Below are positions 28,430-35,960 of a stretch of DNA of 38,498 nt, piece after piece. The first letter of the stretch is position 1. Every line of letters begins with the position of its first letter. The notes beneath the pieces were generated by a model. It worked only from the letters and a program-made list of their open reading frames with translations. It was not told the origin of the DNA and ran no database searches. The stretch is taken from NCBI GenBank assembly GCA_041687675.1, contig JAWLBM010000046.1, forward strand, positions 1 through 38,498, read 5' to 3'. The stretch comes from JAWLBM01 sp041687675 (lineage in GTDB: Bacteria > Pseudomonadota > Alphaproteobacteria > Rhizobiales > Pleomorphomonadaceae). The translations under genes and the position numbers were made by a program.

Positions 28430-29917
28430 CTACCCGGCCCCGACGCGCCGGCGCACGGCGGCGGCGGCTCCCTCCGACAGAAGGTCGCCGAGGGCCCCCA
28501 CGACCGCCGCCCGGAAGGCCCCGGAGGCCGGCAGGTCGCGGCCGAAGATCTCGCCGACCCCGAGCAGCCCGTCCGCCAGCCGGACGGGGTCGCGGCCCGC
28601 CGCATCAGTGATCGCGCGCAGCCGGCCGGCGAGCGGGTCGCGGACGTCGATCGGGTCGCCCCTCTCGTCCACCCCGCGCACATAGGCCATCCAGGCGGCG
28701 ACGCCGAGCGCCAGGCGCTCGACCGGGGCGCCGGCGGCGAGCCGGTCGCGCACGGTGCCGAGCAGCCGCTGCGGCAGCTTCTGGCTGCCGTCCATCGCGA
28801 TCTGCCAGGTGCGGTGCCTGAGCCCCGTGTTGGCGAAGCGGGCGAGCAGCGCGTCGCGGTAGGCGGGAAGGTCGGCGCCGGTGACATGGAGGGTCGGCAT
28901 CACCTCCTCGGTCATCAGCCCGTGCAGGAGGGCCCGGAACGGCGGGTCGGCGATCGCGGCCGCCACCGTCTCGTGGCCGGCGAGATAGCCGAGGTAGGCG
29001 AGCGTCGAATGGGCGCCGTTCAGCATCCGGAGCTTCATGTGCTCCCAGGGCTCGACGTCGTCGACCATCTGCACCCCCGCGTCCTCCAGCCGCGGACGGC
29101 CGGCGGGGAAGCGGTCCTCGACCACCCACTGGCTGAAGGGCTCGGTCATCACCGGCCAGGCGTCGCGGGCGCCGAGGCGGCTGGCCACCGCCTCGCGGTC
29201 GGCGTCGGTGGTGGCGGGGACGATCCGGTCGACCATCGACGAGGGAAACGCGACATCGGATCCGACGAAGGCGCCGAGGTCGGGGTCACGCAGGTCGGCG
29301 TAGCGGCGGACGATCCGCCCGGTGGTCCGTCCGTTGGCCGGCAGGTTGTCGCAGGAGAGCACGGTGAACGGGGCCGTGCCGGCCGCCCTCCGGCGGGCCA
29401 GCGCCTCCACGATCAGGCCGGGCACCGAGCCGGGGTTCGCCGGGTCGGCGAGGTCTGCGACGATCGCCGGGTGGCGCTCGTCGAGGTCGCCGCTGGCCGG
29501 GTCGTGGCAGTAGCCCTTCTCGGTGACCGTCAGGGTGACGATCCGCACACCGGGGTCGACCATCGCCGCGAACAGGGCCTCGCGGTCGCCCGGCAGCGCC
29601 AGGACGCGGAGAAGCGAGCCGACGATCCTCAGCCGCGTGTCCTCGCCGTCGCGGACGGCGACGGTGTAGAGCCCGTCCTGCGGGCCGAGGGCGTCGGACG
29701 TCTCGGGCGAGCGCAGCGAGGCGCCGACGATACCCCATCCCGGATCGGCCGCGAGCAGGTCGTCGAGGTAGACCGCCTGGTGGGCCCGGTGGAAGGCCCC
29801 GACGCCGAGGTGGACGATGCCGGGCGTCACCTCCGCGCGGCGGTAGCCCGGCACGCGGACGCCGGCCGGCGGCGCGCCGAGGAGGAAGGGGCCGAGACGC
29901 GGCAGCGGCGAGGTCAT
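28430..29917 (-). CDS. uxuB: Mannitol dehydrogenase family; probable D-fructuronate reductase
   Basis: Polyol-specific long-chain dehydrogenase, 495 residues. It has an N-terminal nucleotide-binding segment (IVHLGVGAFHRAHQAVYLDD), TLTVTEKGYCHD, and the catalytic KxxxxNxxH signature in EHMKLRMLNGAHSTLAYLGY. The family includes mannitol dehydrogenase, tagaturonate reductase and fructuronate reductase. Fructuronate reductase (D-fructuronate to D-mannonate with NADH) is preferred because the mannonate dehydratase gene uxuA is divergently adjacent. The ATG at 29917 has an AGGGACG eight bases upstream. Specificity is inferred from context and not fixed by the visible residues. Confidence 0.85.
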   Translation of the reverse strand: MTSPLPRLGPFLLGAPPAGVRVPGYRRAEVTPGIVHLGVGAFHRAHQAVYLDDLLAADPGWGIVGASLRSPETSDALGPQDGLYTVAVRDGEDTRLRIVGSLLRVLALPGDREALFAAMVDPGVRIVTLTVTEKGYCHDPASGDLDERHPAIVADLADPANPGSVPGLIVEALARRRAAGTAPFTVLSCDNLPANGRTTGRIVRRYADLRDPDLGAFVGSDVAFPSSMVDRIVPATTDADREAVASRLGARDAWPVMTEPFSQWVVEDRFPAGRPRLEDAGVQMVDDVEPWEHMKLRMLNGAHSTLAYLGYLAGHETVAAAIADPPFRALLHGLMTEEVMPTLHVTGADLPAYRDALLARFANTGLRHRTWQIAMDGSQKLPQRLLGTVRDRLAAGAPVERLALGVAAWMAYVRGVDERGDPIDVRDPLAGRLRAITDAAGRDPVRLADGLLGVGEIFGRDLPASGAFRAAVVGALGDLLSEGAAAAVRRRVGAG

Positions 29918-30122
29918 GGGGATCGTCCCTGTCGGGGTGGTGCGGGCGGCGGCGGGCGCGCGGCGCGCCCACGCCCCTTCTAACCGACTTTTGGCCCGAT
30001 ACGAATCCCGCTATCGATCAGGGGAGCGTTCGCGGTCGGGTCGGCACCCGCTGCAACGCCCGCCGTCCGGGCCTTCGTCCGGGACGGCTGTCCCTGGACG
30101 GGCACCGGACGGAGAGATCCCG

Positions 30123-31340
30123 ATGCGGCAGACGTGGCGATGGTTCGGGCCGGCCGACCTGGTCGGGGTCGACGAGATGCTCCAGGCGGGGGTCGAGGGC
30201 GTCGTCTCGGCGCTGCACCACGTGCCGCCCGGCGAGATCTGGACGGCGGAGGATATCGCGCGGCGGCAGCGCGAGATCGGCACGCGGCGCGACGGAACCC
30301 CCTCCGGGCTCGCCTGGGAGGTGGTGGAGAGCCTGCCCGTCTCGGAAGCGGTGAAGAAGCAGACCGGAGAGGCCCGCGCGCACATCGAGGCCTACAAGCA
30401 GAGCCTCGCCAACCTCGCCGCCGCCGGTATCCGTGTCGTCTGCTACAACTTCATGCCGGTGCTGGACTGGACGCGCACGGACCTCGCCTGGCGCGTCTCT
30501 CACGGCGGCACCTGCATGCGGTTCGACATCGTCGACTTCGCCGCCTTCGACATCCACGTGCTCGCCCGCCCGGGCGCCGCCGCCTCCTTCCCCGACGAGA
30601 TCCGCCGGGCCGCCGACGCGCGCTTCGCCGCCATGGACGACGCCCGCTGCGTGGCGCTCGCCCGCAACGTGGTCATGGGCCTGCCCGGCGCCGCCGAGCA
30701 CTTCACCATGGACGACGTGCGGCGGCACCTCGCCGAGTATGGCGACATCGACGAGGCGCGCCTGCGTGCTCACCTCGTCGACTTCCTCTCCGAGGTGGTG
30801 CCGGTCGCCGAGCGGCTCGGCGTGCGGCTCTGCTGCCATCCGGACGACCCGCCCTTCCCGCTGCTCGGGCTGCCGCGGATCATGTCCACCGAGGCGCACT
30901 ACGCTGCGGTGATGCGCGCCGTCGATTCGCCGGCGAATGGCATCACCCTCTGCTCCGGGTCGCTCGGGGTGCGCGCCGACAACGACATCCCGGGCATGAT
31001 GGAGCGCTGGGGCGACCGGGTGCATTTCCTGCACATGCGCAATGTGAAGCGCGAGGGCGACGGGCTCCTCTCCTCCTTCCACGAGGCGGAGCACCTGGGC
31101 GGCGACACCGACATGGTCGCCTTCATCGCCGCGGTGCTGAAGGAGGAGCGCCGGCGCCGGGCAGCCGGACGCGCGGACTGGTCGATCCCCTTCCGACCGG
31201 ACCACGGCCAGGACATCGTCGACGACCTCGGCCGCCGGGCCCAGCCCGGCTATCCGCTGGTCGGCCGCCTCAAGGGCCTCGCCGAGTTGCGCGGGATCAT
31301 GACCGCCCTCTCCCACCCCGCCCACGGCCTTCCGGCGTGA
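30123..31340 (+). CDS. uxuA: Mannonate dehydratase
   Basis: Dehydrates D-mannonate to 2-keto-3-deoxy-D-gluconate in the cytosol, an entry to the Entner-Doudoroff route. The 405-residue product matches UxuA along its length: MRQTWRWFGPADLVGVDEML at the N-terminus, the metal-site region CCHPDDPPFPLLGLPRIMST, then CSGSLGVRADNDIPGMM and VHFLHMRNVKRE. It is a TIM-barrel iron/manganese enzyme unrelated to the enolase-type dehydratase at 34568. It is divergent from the uxuB-like gene across 205 bases that presumably hold shared control sites. No GntR-type regulator, uronate isomerase, KDG kinase or transporter is in the window. Confidence 0.95.
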   Translation: MRQTWRWFGPADLVGVDEMLQAGVEGVVSALHHVPPGEIWTAEDIARRQREIGTRRDGTPSGLAWEVVESLPVSEAVKKQTGEARAHIEAYKQSLANLAAAGIRVVCYNFMPVLDWTRTDLAWRVSHGGTCMRFDIVDFAAFDIHVLARPGAAASFPDEIRRAADARFAAMDDARCVALARNVVMGLPGAAEHFTMDDVRRHLAEYGDIDEARLRAHLVDFLSEVVPVAERLGVRLCCHPDDPPFPLLGLPRIMSTEAHYAAVMRAVDSPANGITLCSGSLGVRADNDIPGMMERWGDRVHFLHMRNVKREGDGLLSSFHEAEHLGGDTDMVAFIAAVLKEERRRRAAGRADWSIPFRPDHGQDIVDDLGRRAQPGYPLVGRLKGLAELRGIMTALSHPAHGLPA

Positions 31341-31400
31341 CTACCCGCAGCGCCGGTGTTTTGCGGTGGATCAGGTGAGGCCGCCCGATCGGAGGGCGCT

Positions 31401-32486
31401 CTACCTCTCCCCGGGCGATTTCACCGGCTCGTGCAGTTCCTCGCGGATGTAGAGGTCCGTCACCAGCACGTAGAGGACGACCGTGAGGGGGCCGGCGACC
31501 ACCACGCCGAGCGGGCCGAAGATGGTGCCGAGCGCGACGATGCCGAACAGGGTCACCAGCGGCGGCACGTCGACGGCCTTGCGCTGCACCAGCGGGACGA
31601 TGACGTAGCCCTCCAGCTGCTGGACGGCGACATAGAGCGCCAGCACCCAGATGACCGTCGTGCCGCCTTCCGAGAGCGCGAGCGCCAGGGCGGGGACGGC
31701 ACTGAGCAGCGGCCCCACATAGGGGATGAACTCGCTCACCCCGGCGATGAAGCCGAGGGCGAGGGCCGAGGGCATGCCGATCAGGTAGAGGCCGACCGTG
31801 GTGAGCACGCCCACCGTGGCCATCGAGGCGATCTGGCCGACGAGCCAGAGGCGCAGGGCGCGGCCGGCCTTGGCCGTCGCCCTGCCCGCCCTCTCCCGGT
31901 TGCGTCTTGGAAAGAGCAGCAGGATCCCGGCCCGGTAGCGGTCCGGGTGGGCGGCAAGGTAGATCGCCGCGGCGACGACCAGAAGCACCCCGGCCCCGGC
32001 CCCGACCAGCTGGGTCGAGAAGCTGGCCACGTCCTGGACGATGCCGCTGCCGGTGAAGATCTCGCGGAGGCCGCCGACCACCCGGGAGCCGAAGTCCTCG
32101 ATGCCCAGCCGGTCGCCGAGCCGCTCTGCCGCATCCGGCAGCCGGTCGACCAGGGTGGAAAACTCCGAGGCGAGGCGGGAGCCGAGCACCCAGGCGAAGC
32201 CGCCGAAGAAGGCGGCGATCAGCAGGATCGAGGCGAGAAGCGCCAGGCGCGGCGGCAGCTTCAGCCAGTCCTCCAGGAGGCCCGAAAGGCTCAGGAACAC
32301 CACCGCGACCACCACGGCGGCGAAGCCCAGCAGCAGCACGTGGGACAGCATCCAGGCGAGCAGCGCCAGACCGACCGTGGCGGCGACGACGAGGGTGGAG
32401 CGGACCAGCACCGCCGGCCGGGGCTCCCCCCGCCCGGAGCCGGACCCGCCGCCCGCCGATCGCCTGTCGCCTGCCTCGTCCCGCAC
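31401..32486 (-). CDS. AI-2E family transporter (PerM/TqsA-like)
   Basis: A 361-residue membrane protein with about eight helices in the arrangement of the UPF0118/AI-2E exporter family. Characteristic stretches are the tandem hydrophobic N-terminal helices (VRSTLVVAATVGLALLAWML), GVSEFIPYVGPLLSAVPALALA and LFGIVALGTIFGPLGVVVAGPL. Members move diverse substrates, including AI-2 and sodium ions, so the name does not imply quorum sensing. The predicted start is a GTG at 32486 with GGAGG about nine bases upstream. It lies 60 bases from the convergent uxuA and downstream of the antiporter-like gene. Confidence 0.9.
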   Translation of the reverse strand: MRDEAGDRRSAGGGSGSGRGEPRPAVLVRSTLVVAATVGLALLAWMLSHVLLLGFAAVVVAVVFLSLSGLLEDWLKLPPRLALLASILLIAAFFGGFAWVLGSRLASEFSTLVDRLPDAAERLGDRLGIEDFGSRVVGGLREIFTGSGIVQDVASFSTQLVGAGAGVLLVVAAAIYLAAHPDRYRAGILLLFPRRNRERAGRATAKAGRALRLWLVGQIASMATVGVLTTVGLYLIGMPSALALGFIAGVSEFIPYVGPLLSAVPALALALSEGGTTVIWVLALYVAVQQLEGYVIVPLVQRKAVDVPPLVTLFGIVALGTIFGPLGVVVAGPLTVVLYVLVTDLYIREELHEPVKSPGER

Positions 32487-32603
32487 CGTACACCGCCTCC
32501 ATGGCCCGCAACCGGTCCGCCAAGGAGGGGCGTCGCGCCGGGCTGACCCGAGTTGAACCGGGTGCTTCGGGCGTTGTTCCCCGGACCGTTCGGGACGGGC
32601 CCG

Positions 32604-33650
32604 TCAGGACAGCGCCATCACAACGCTCGCGGCGGCGTAGAGGACGAGCACGGTCACGCTCTCGAAGCCGATGTTGCCGGGTCCCACCTTCTCCCGGCGC
32701 AGCAGGCCGAGGAGAAGCACGCCCGTCATCATGATCGTCGCCGAGATCACGAAGTGGTCCGCGTCTTCCATCTGGTGGTAGAGCGAGCCCTCCCGGTAGG
32801 CGACGTCGGAAACGGCGAGGAAGATCGTGTCGAAGGCGTTGCCGCCGATCACCCCGCCCACCGCGAGGTTCAGCGCCCCGCGCCGGACCGCGGCGACCGA
32901 GGTGACCAGTTCGGGAAGCGAGGTCGCGATCGCGGTCATCAGGCCGCCGACGGCAGTCTCGTCCAGCCCGGTCCGGTCGGCGATGGCGATGCCGGTCTGG
33001 CTGATGCCGATCCCGGCCAGCGCGACGAGCGCGGCGAGCCCCGCGAACTCGCCCCACAGCCGGCCGAGGCTGATCCGTTCGAGCCGGCCCCCGCCACCGC
33101 CGTTGCCGTCCTGGTCGCCCTGGGTCTCGCGGGTCCGCCGCGGGAACCACATCGGCTCGTTCTTCGCCAGCCGGATCAGCCGCAGCCCGTAGGCGTATCC
33201 GCCGAGCAGCATCAGCGTCGCCGGGTGGACTCCGGCCACGGTGACATCCGGGCCGGCCGAGGCGGCGAGCGGGATGCCGAGCAGCGCCACCAGCAGCGCC
33301 CCCTGGGAGAGATTCGCCGCCGACGCGGCTGCGTGCTCGAGGTTGGTGTGACGGTAGAAGACGTCGGCGACAGCCAGGAACGCCGTCTGCGCCGCGATGC
33401 CGCCGACGGCGTTGGCGATCGACAGGCTCGGGTGCCCCTCGGCCGCGCTGATCACCGAGGTGAGGATGCCGGGCAGCGAGGTCGAGCCGCCGAGCAGGAC
33501 GGCGCCGACCAGCGCCTCGCCCCATCCGATCCGGTCCGCCAGCACGTCGGCGCGGGACGACAGCATGGTCCCGGCCACCCCGATGATGGCCGCGGACACG
33601 GCGAAGCCGGCGATGATGATCCAGAGGGAGTAACCCCCGAGGTCCAGCAC
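32604..33650 (-). CDS. Sodium/calcium exchanger family protein with asymmetric alpha repeats
   Basis: A 348-residue inner-membrane protein of the CaCA superfamily, two five-helix halves joined by a hydrophilic, glycine-rich loop (about 168-195). The second alpha repeat is canonical (ATSLPELVTSV with Glu247, then GGNAFD with Asn271 and Asp274). The first reads GGSTSLPGILTSV, so the ion-binding glutamate is Gly61, and the usual GSN is replaced by GGIAAQT (83-89). Transport of calcium for sodium or protons is therefore uncertain. The start is a GTG at 33650 behind GAGGGAGAC. An M48 protease gene lies 40 bases upstream on the same strand. Confidence 0.87.
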   Translation of the reverse strand: MLDLGGYSLWIIIAGFAVSAAIIGVAGTMLSSRADVLADRIGWGEALVGAVLLGGSTSLPGILTSVISAAEGHPSLSIANAVGGIAAQTAFLAVADVFYRHTNLEHAAASAANLSQGALLVALLGIPLAASAGPDVTVAGVHPATLMLLGGYAYGLRLIRLAKNEPMWFPRRTRETQGDQDGNGGGGGRLERISLGRLWGEFAGLAALVALAGIGISQTGIAIADRTGLDETAVGGLMTAIATSLPELVTSVAAVRRGALNLAVGGVIGGNAFDTIFLAVSDVAYREGSLYHQMEDADHFVISATIMMTGVLLLGLLRREKVGPGNIGFESVTVLVLYAAASVVMALS

Positions 33651-33690
33651 GTCTCCCTCTCCGATCGTCGCGCCACGGCGGGCGGCGGCC

Positions 33691-34488
33691 CTACCGTCGG
33701 CCGGCGGCGTCCAGGGCTTCCGGAATCATGTCCCGGATCGCCTCGACCCGGTCCCCGGGCGCCGGGTGGGTGGACAGGAAGGCCGGCGGCCCGGCCTGGT
33801 CGAGGCGGCTCATCCGCTCCCACATCAGGGCGGCGGATTCCGGGTCGTAGCCGGCCTCGGCCATCAGGAACACGCCGAAGCGATCGGCCTCGAGTTCCTG
33901 CCGCCGGCCGTAGGGCCTGACCAGGCCGAACTCGGTCCCGACGCCGAGCGCCGCCGCGATTTCCTGGGAGAAGGGCACGTCGTTCGCCGAGAGCAGCCAG
34001 GCGGCGAGGTTGAGGCCGACCCCGGCGGCGACGGCGGCCCTCGCCCGCTCGATCGAGTGGTCCGCCTCGAGGTGGCCGATCTCGTGGCCGACGACGGCCG
34101 CGAGCCCCGCCCGGTCGCGGGCGACCCCGAGCATGCCCTCGAAGATGCCGATCTTCCGGCCGGGCAGCGCGAAGGCGTTCACCGTGGGCTCGGCGAAGAC
34201 CACCACCTCCCAGTCCGACGGCTGCAGGCCGCCCGCCTGCAGCAGGCGCGTCGTCACCTCGCCGGCCGCGCGGCGCGCACTGTCGTCCCGCAACACCGGC
34301 CGGGTCGCGAGCATCTCGTCCCAGGTCCTCAGGCCCATCGCCCGGACCTCCTCCTCCGAGACGAGGAACGAGGCGATCTGGTCGCAGCCGCCGAGCGCCG
34401 GCGCGAGCAGGCTGCCGCCGAGCGCGGCGAGAAGCCGTCGACGCCCCGGGTCCGGGACAGTGGTATGGAGTCGTCCGCAGGTGCACAT
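33691..34488 (-). CDS. M48 family metalloprotease, predicted lipoprotein
   Basis: A 265-residue Zn peptidase of the BepA/LoiP/YcaL-like kind, involved in envelope protein quality control. The N-terminus has an arginine-rich stretch (PDPGRRRLLAALGGSLLAPA) and a lipobox LGGC, suggesting an exported lipoprotein. The active site is HEIGHLEADH (HExxH at about residue 135), and the third ligand is probably the glutamate of RQELEADRFGVFLM. Mature length is typical of single-domain M48 lipoproteins without TPR repeats. The ATG at 34488 lacks a clear ribosome binding site. It lies between the acid-sugar dehydratase and the exchanger gene on the same strand. Confidence 0.9.
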   Translation of the reverse strand: MCTCGRLHTTVPDPGRRRLLAALGGSLLAPALGGCDQIASFLVSEEEVRAMGLRTWDEMLATRPVLRDDSARRAAGEVTTRLLQAGGLQPSDWEVVVFAEPTVNAFALPGRKIGIFEGMLGVARDRAGLAAVVGHEIGHLEADHSIERARAAVAAGVGLNLAAWLLSANDVPFSQEIAAALGVGTEFGLVRPYGRRQELEADRFGVFLMAEAGYDPESAALMWERMSRLDQAGPPAFLSTHPAPGDRVEAIRDMIPEALDAAGRR

Positions 34489-34567
34489 CAGGAACGAACG
34501 CCTGTGGGCCGCTCCGGTTTCGAGGCCGAGGCTCGTCGTGCTGCGGCGCCAGGCGTCGGCCCCGCTG

Positions 34568-35764
34568 TCAGCCGGGGCTGCGGCGCACGGTGGCGGTGAA
34601 GCGGCGGTCGAGGTCCGGCGCGAGTTCGAGGCCGTGGCCGGGGCCGGGCGGCACCGTGATCATGCCGTCCTCGATCGGCGGCAGCGCGGTGACGAGGTCG
34701 CGGTACCAGGTGCGGTGATAGGCGCGGACGCTCTCCTGGATCAATGCGTTGGTGGCGTTCAGCGACAGGTGGGTGGAGGCGGCGAGCACCACCGGGCCCG
34801 TGCAGTCGTGCGGGGCGACCGGCAGGTGCCAGGCCTCCGCCATGCCGGCGATCTTCTTCGCCTCGGAGATGCCGCCGCACCAGGACAGGTCGAGCATGAC
34901 GACGCCGGCGGCGCCGGTCTCCAGGTAGTCGCGGAAGGCGGCCCGGCTGCCGAGCGTCTCGGAGGCGCAGATCGGCGCCGGCGAGACCTCGGCATAGCGC
35001 CTGAGGCTGGCGAGGCTGTCCATCTTGATCGGATCCTCGTGCCAGTAGGTGTCGAAGGGGGCGAGCGCCCTGGCAATCCGCATGGCCGGCAGCAGCTGCC
35101 ACATGGAATGGAACTCGACCATGATATCCATCCGGTCGCCGACCCGCTTGCGGATCTTCTCGAACGGCTCCAGCGCCCGGGCAAGGTCCGCCGCGGAGAT
35201 GTCGGCGCCGTCGGTCTTCTCGGCGGCGTGGTCGAACGGCCAGATCTTCATCCCCGTGATGCCCTCGGAGAGGAGGTCCTCGGCGAGTTCGTCGGCACGG
35301 TTCAGGAAGGCGTCGAGGTCGTCGTAGTCGCGCCGCTCGCCGCCGAGGCCGTAGTTGTCGGTCCGCTGGCCCTTGTCGGACCGCAGGTAGGTGGAGCCGG
35401 CGCAGGTGTTGTAGGTGCGGATCTTCGGGCGCGAGAAGCCGCCGAGGAGCTGGGCGATCGGCTGTCCGGTCGCCTTGCCGAAGAGGTCCCAGAGGGCGAT
35501 GTCGATCGCCGAGTTGCCGCGCATCTCCGCCCCGGTCGAGCGGAAGCCGAGGTAGCCGACGAGGTCCTTGCCGATGCGGTCGATTGCCAGCGGGTCGCGG
35601 CCGACCAGCTTCGGCGCCACCACCTCGTGCACATAGGCCTCGACGGTGCGGGCTAGGAAGAAAGTCTCGCCGAGGCCGACCAGCCCCTCGTCGGTCATCA
35701 CCTTCACCCAGAGAAGGTTCGGGAACTCGTCCAGCCGGACCGTTTCGATTGCCGTGATCTTCAT
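34568..35764 (-). CDS. Enolase-superfamily acid-sugar dehydratase (galactonate/mannonate type)
   Basis: A 398-residue mandelate racemase/muconate lactonizing enzyme family member. Metal ligands are Glu217 (in EFH, 217-219), Glu243 (HEDP) and Glu269 (SET). His219 follows the first ligand by two, as in galactonate and mannonate dehydratases, and His319 (APHDCTGP) is the likely second catalytic base. The second-strand motif is GMKIWPFD, without the second lysine of racemases, so dehydration is favoured over racemisation. Substrate is not fixed; product would be a 2-keto-3-deoxy sugar acid. GGGGAG precedes the ATG at 35764; upstream frame extension is proline- and arginine-rich and was rejected. 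Confidence 0.88.
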   Translation of the reverse strand: MKITAIETVRLDEFPNLLWVKVMTDEGLVGLGETFFLARTVEAYVHEVVAPKLVGRDPLAIDRIGKDLVGYLGFRSTGAEMRGNSAIDIALWDLFGKATGQPIAQLLGGFSRPKIRTYNTCAGSTYLRSDKGQRTDNYGLGGERRDYDDLDAFLNRADELAEDLLSEGITGMKIWPFDHAAEKTDGADISAADLARALEPFEKIRKRVGDRMDIMVEFHSMWQLLPAMRIARALAPFDTYWHEDPIKMDSLASLRRYAEVSPAPICASETLGSRAAFRDYLETGAAGVVMLDLSWCGGISEAKKIAGMAEAWHLPVAPHDCTGPVVLAASTHLSLNATNALIQESVRAYHRTWYRDLVTALPPIEDGMITVPPGPGHGLELAPDLDRRFTATVRRSPG

Positions 35765-35827
35765 GCTTCGTCTCCCCGTCGCGGCCTGCAGTCTAAGCCG
35801 GTGACCGGCGGGCAGAAAGCCCGCAGC

Positions 35828-35851
35828 CGGCGGCGGCGGCGGCGGCGGCGG
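35828..35851. repeat. Eight CGG triplets in a divergent promoter region
   Basis: CGG is repeated eight times without interruption between the divergent start codons at 35764 and 35961. Slippage here could alter promoter spacing, but chance runs are expected in DNA this GC-rich. Confidence 0.9.
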
Positions 35852-35960
35852 AGGGCGAGGATCGATCGGATCCATTCCCCTCCCGCGAGCCTCCCGATTG
35901 CAGCCGCCGATCCCGCCGCGTAGGGAGATGTCCGGAGCGACATCGGGGGGGCGCGATCGG

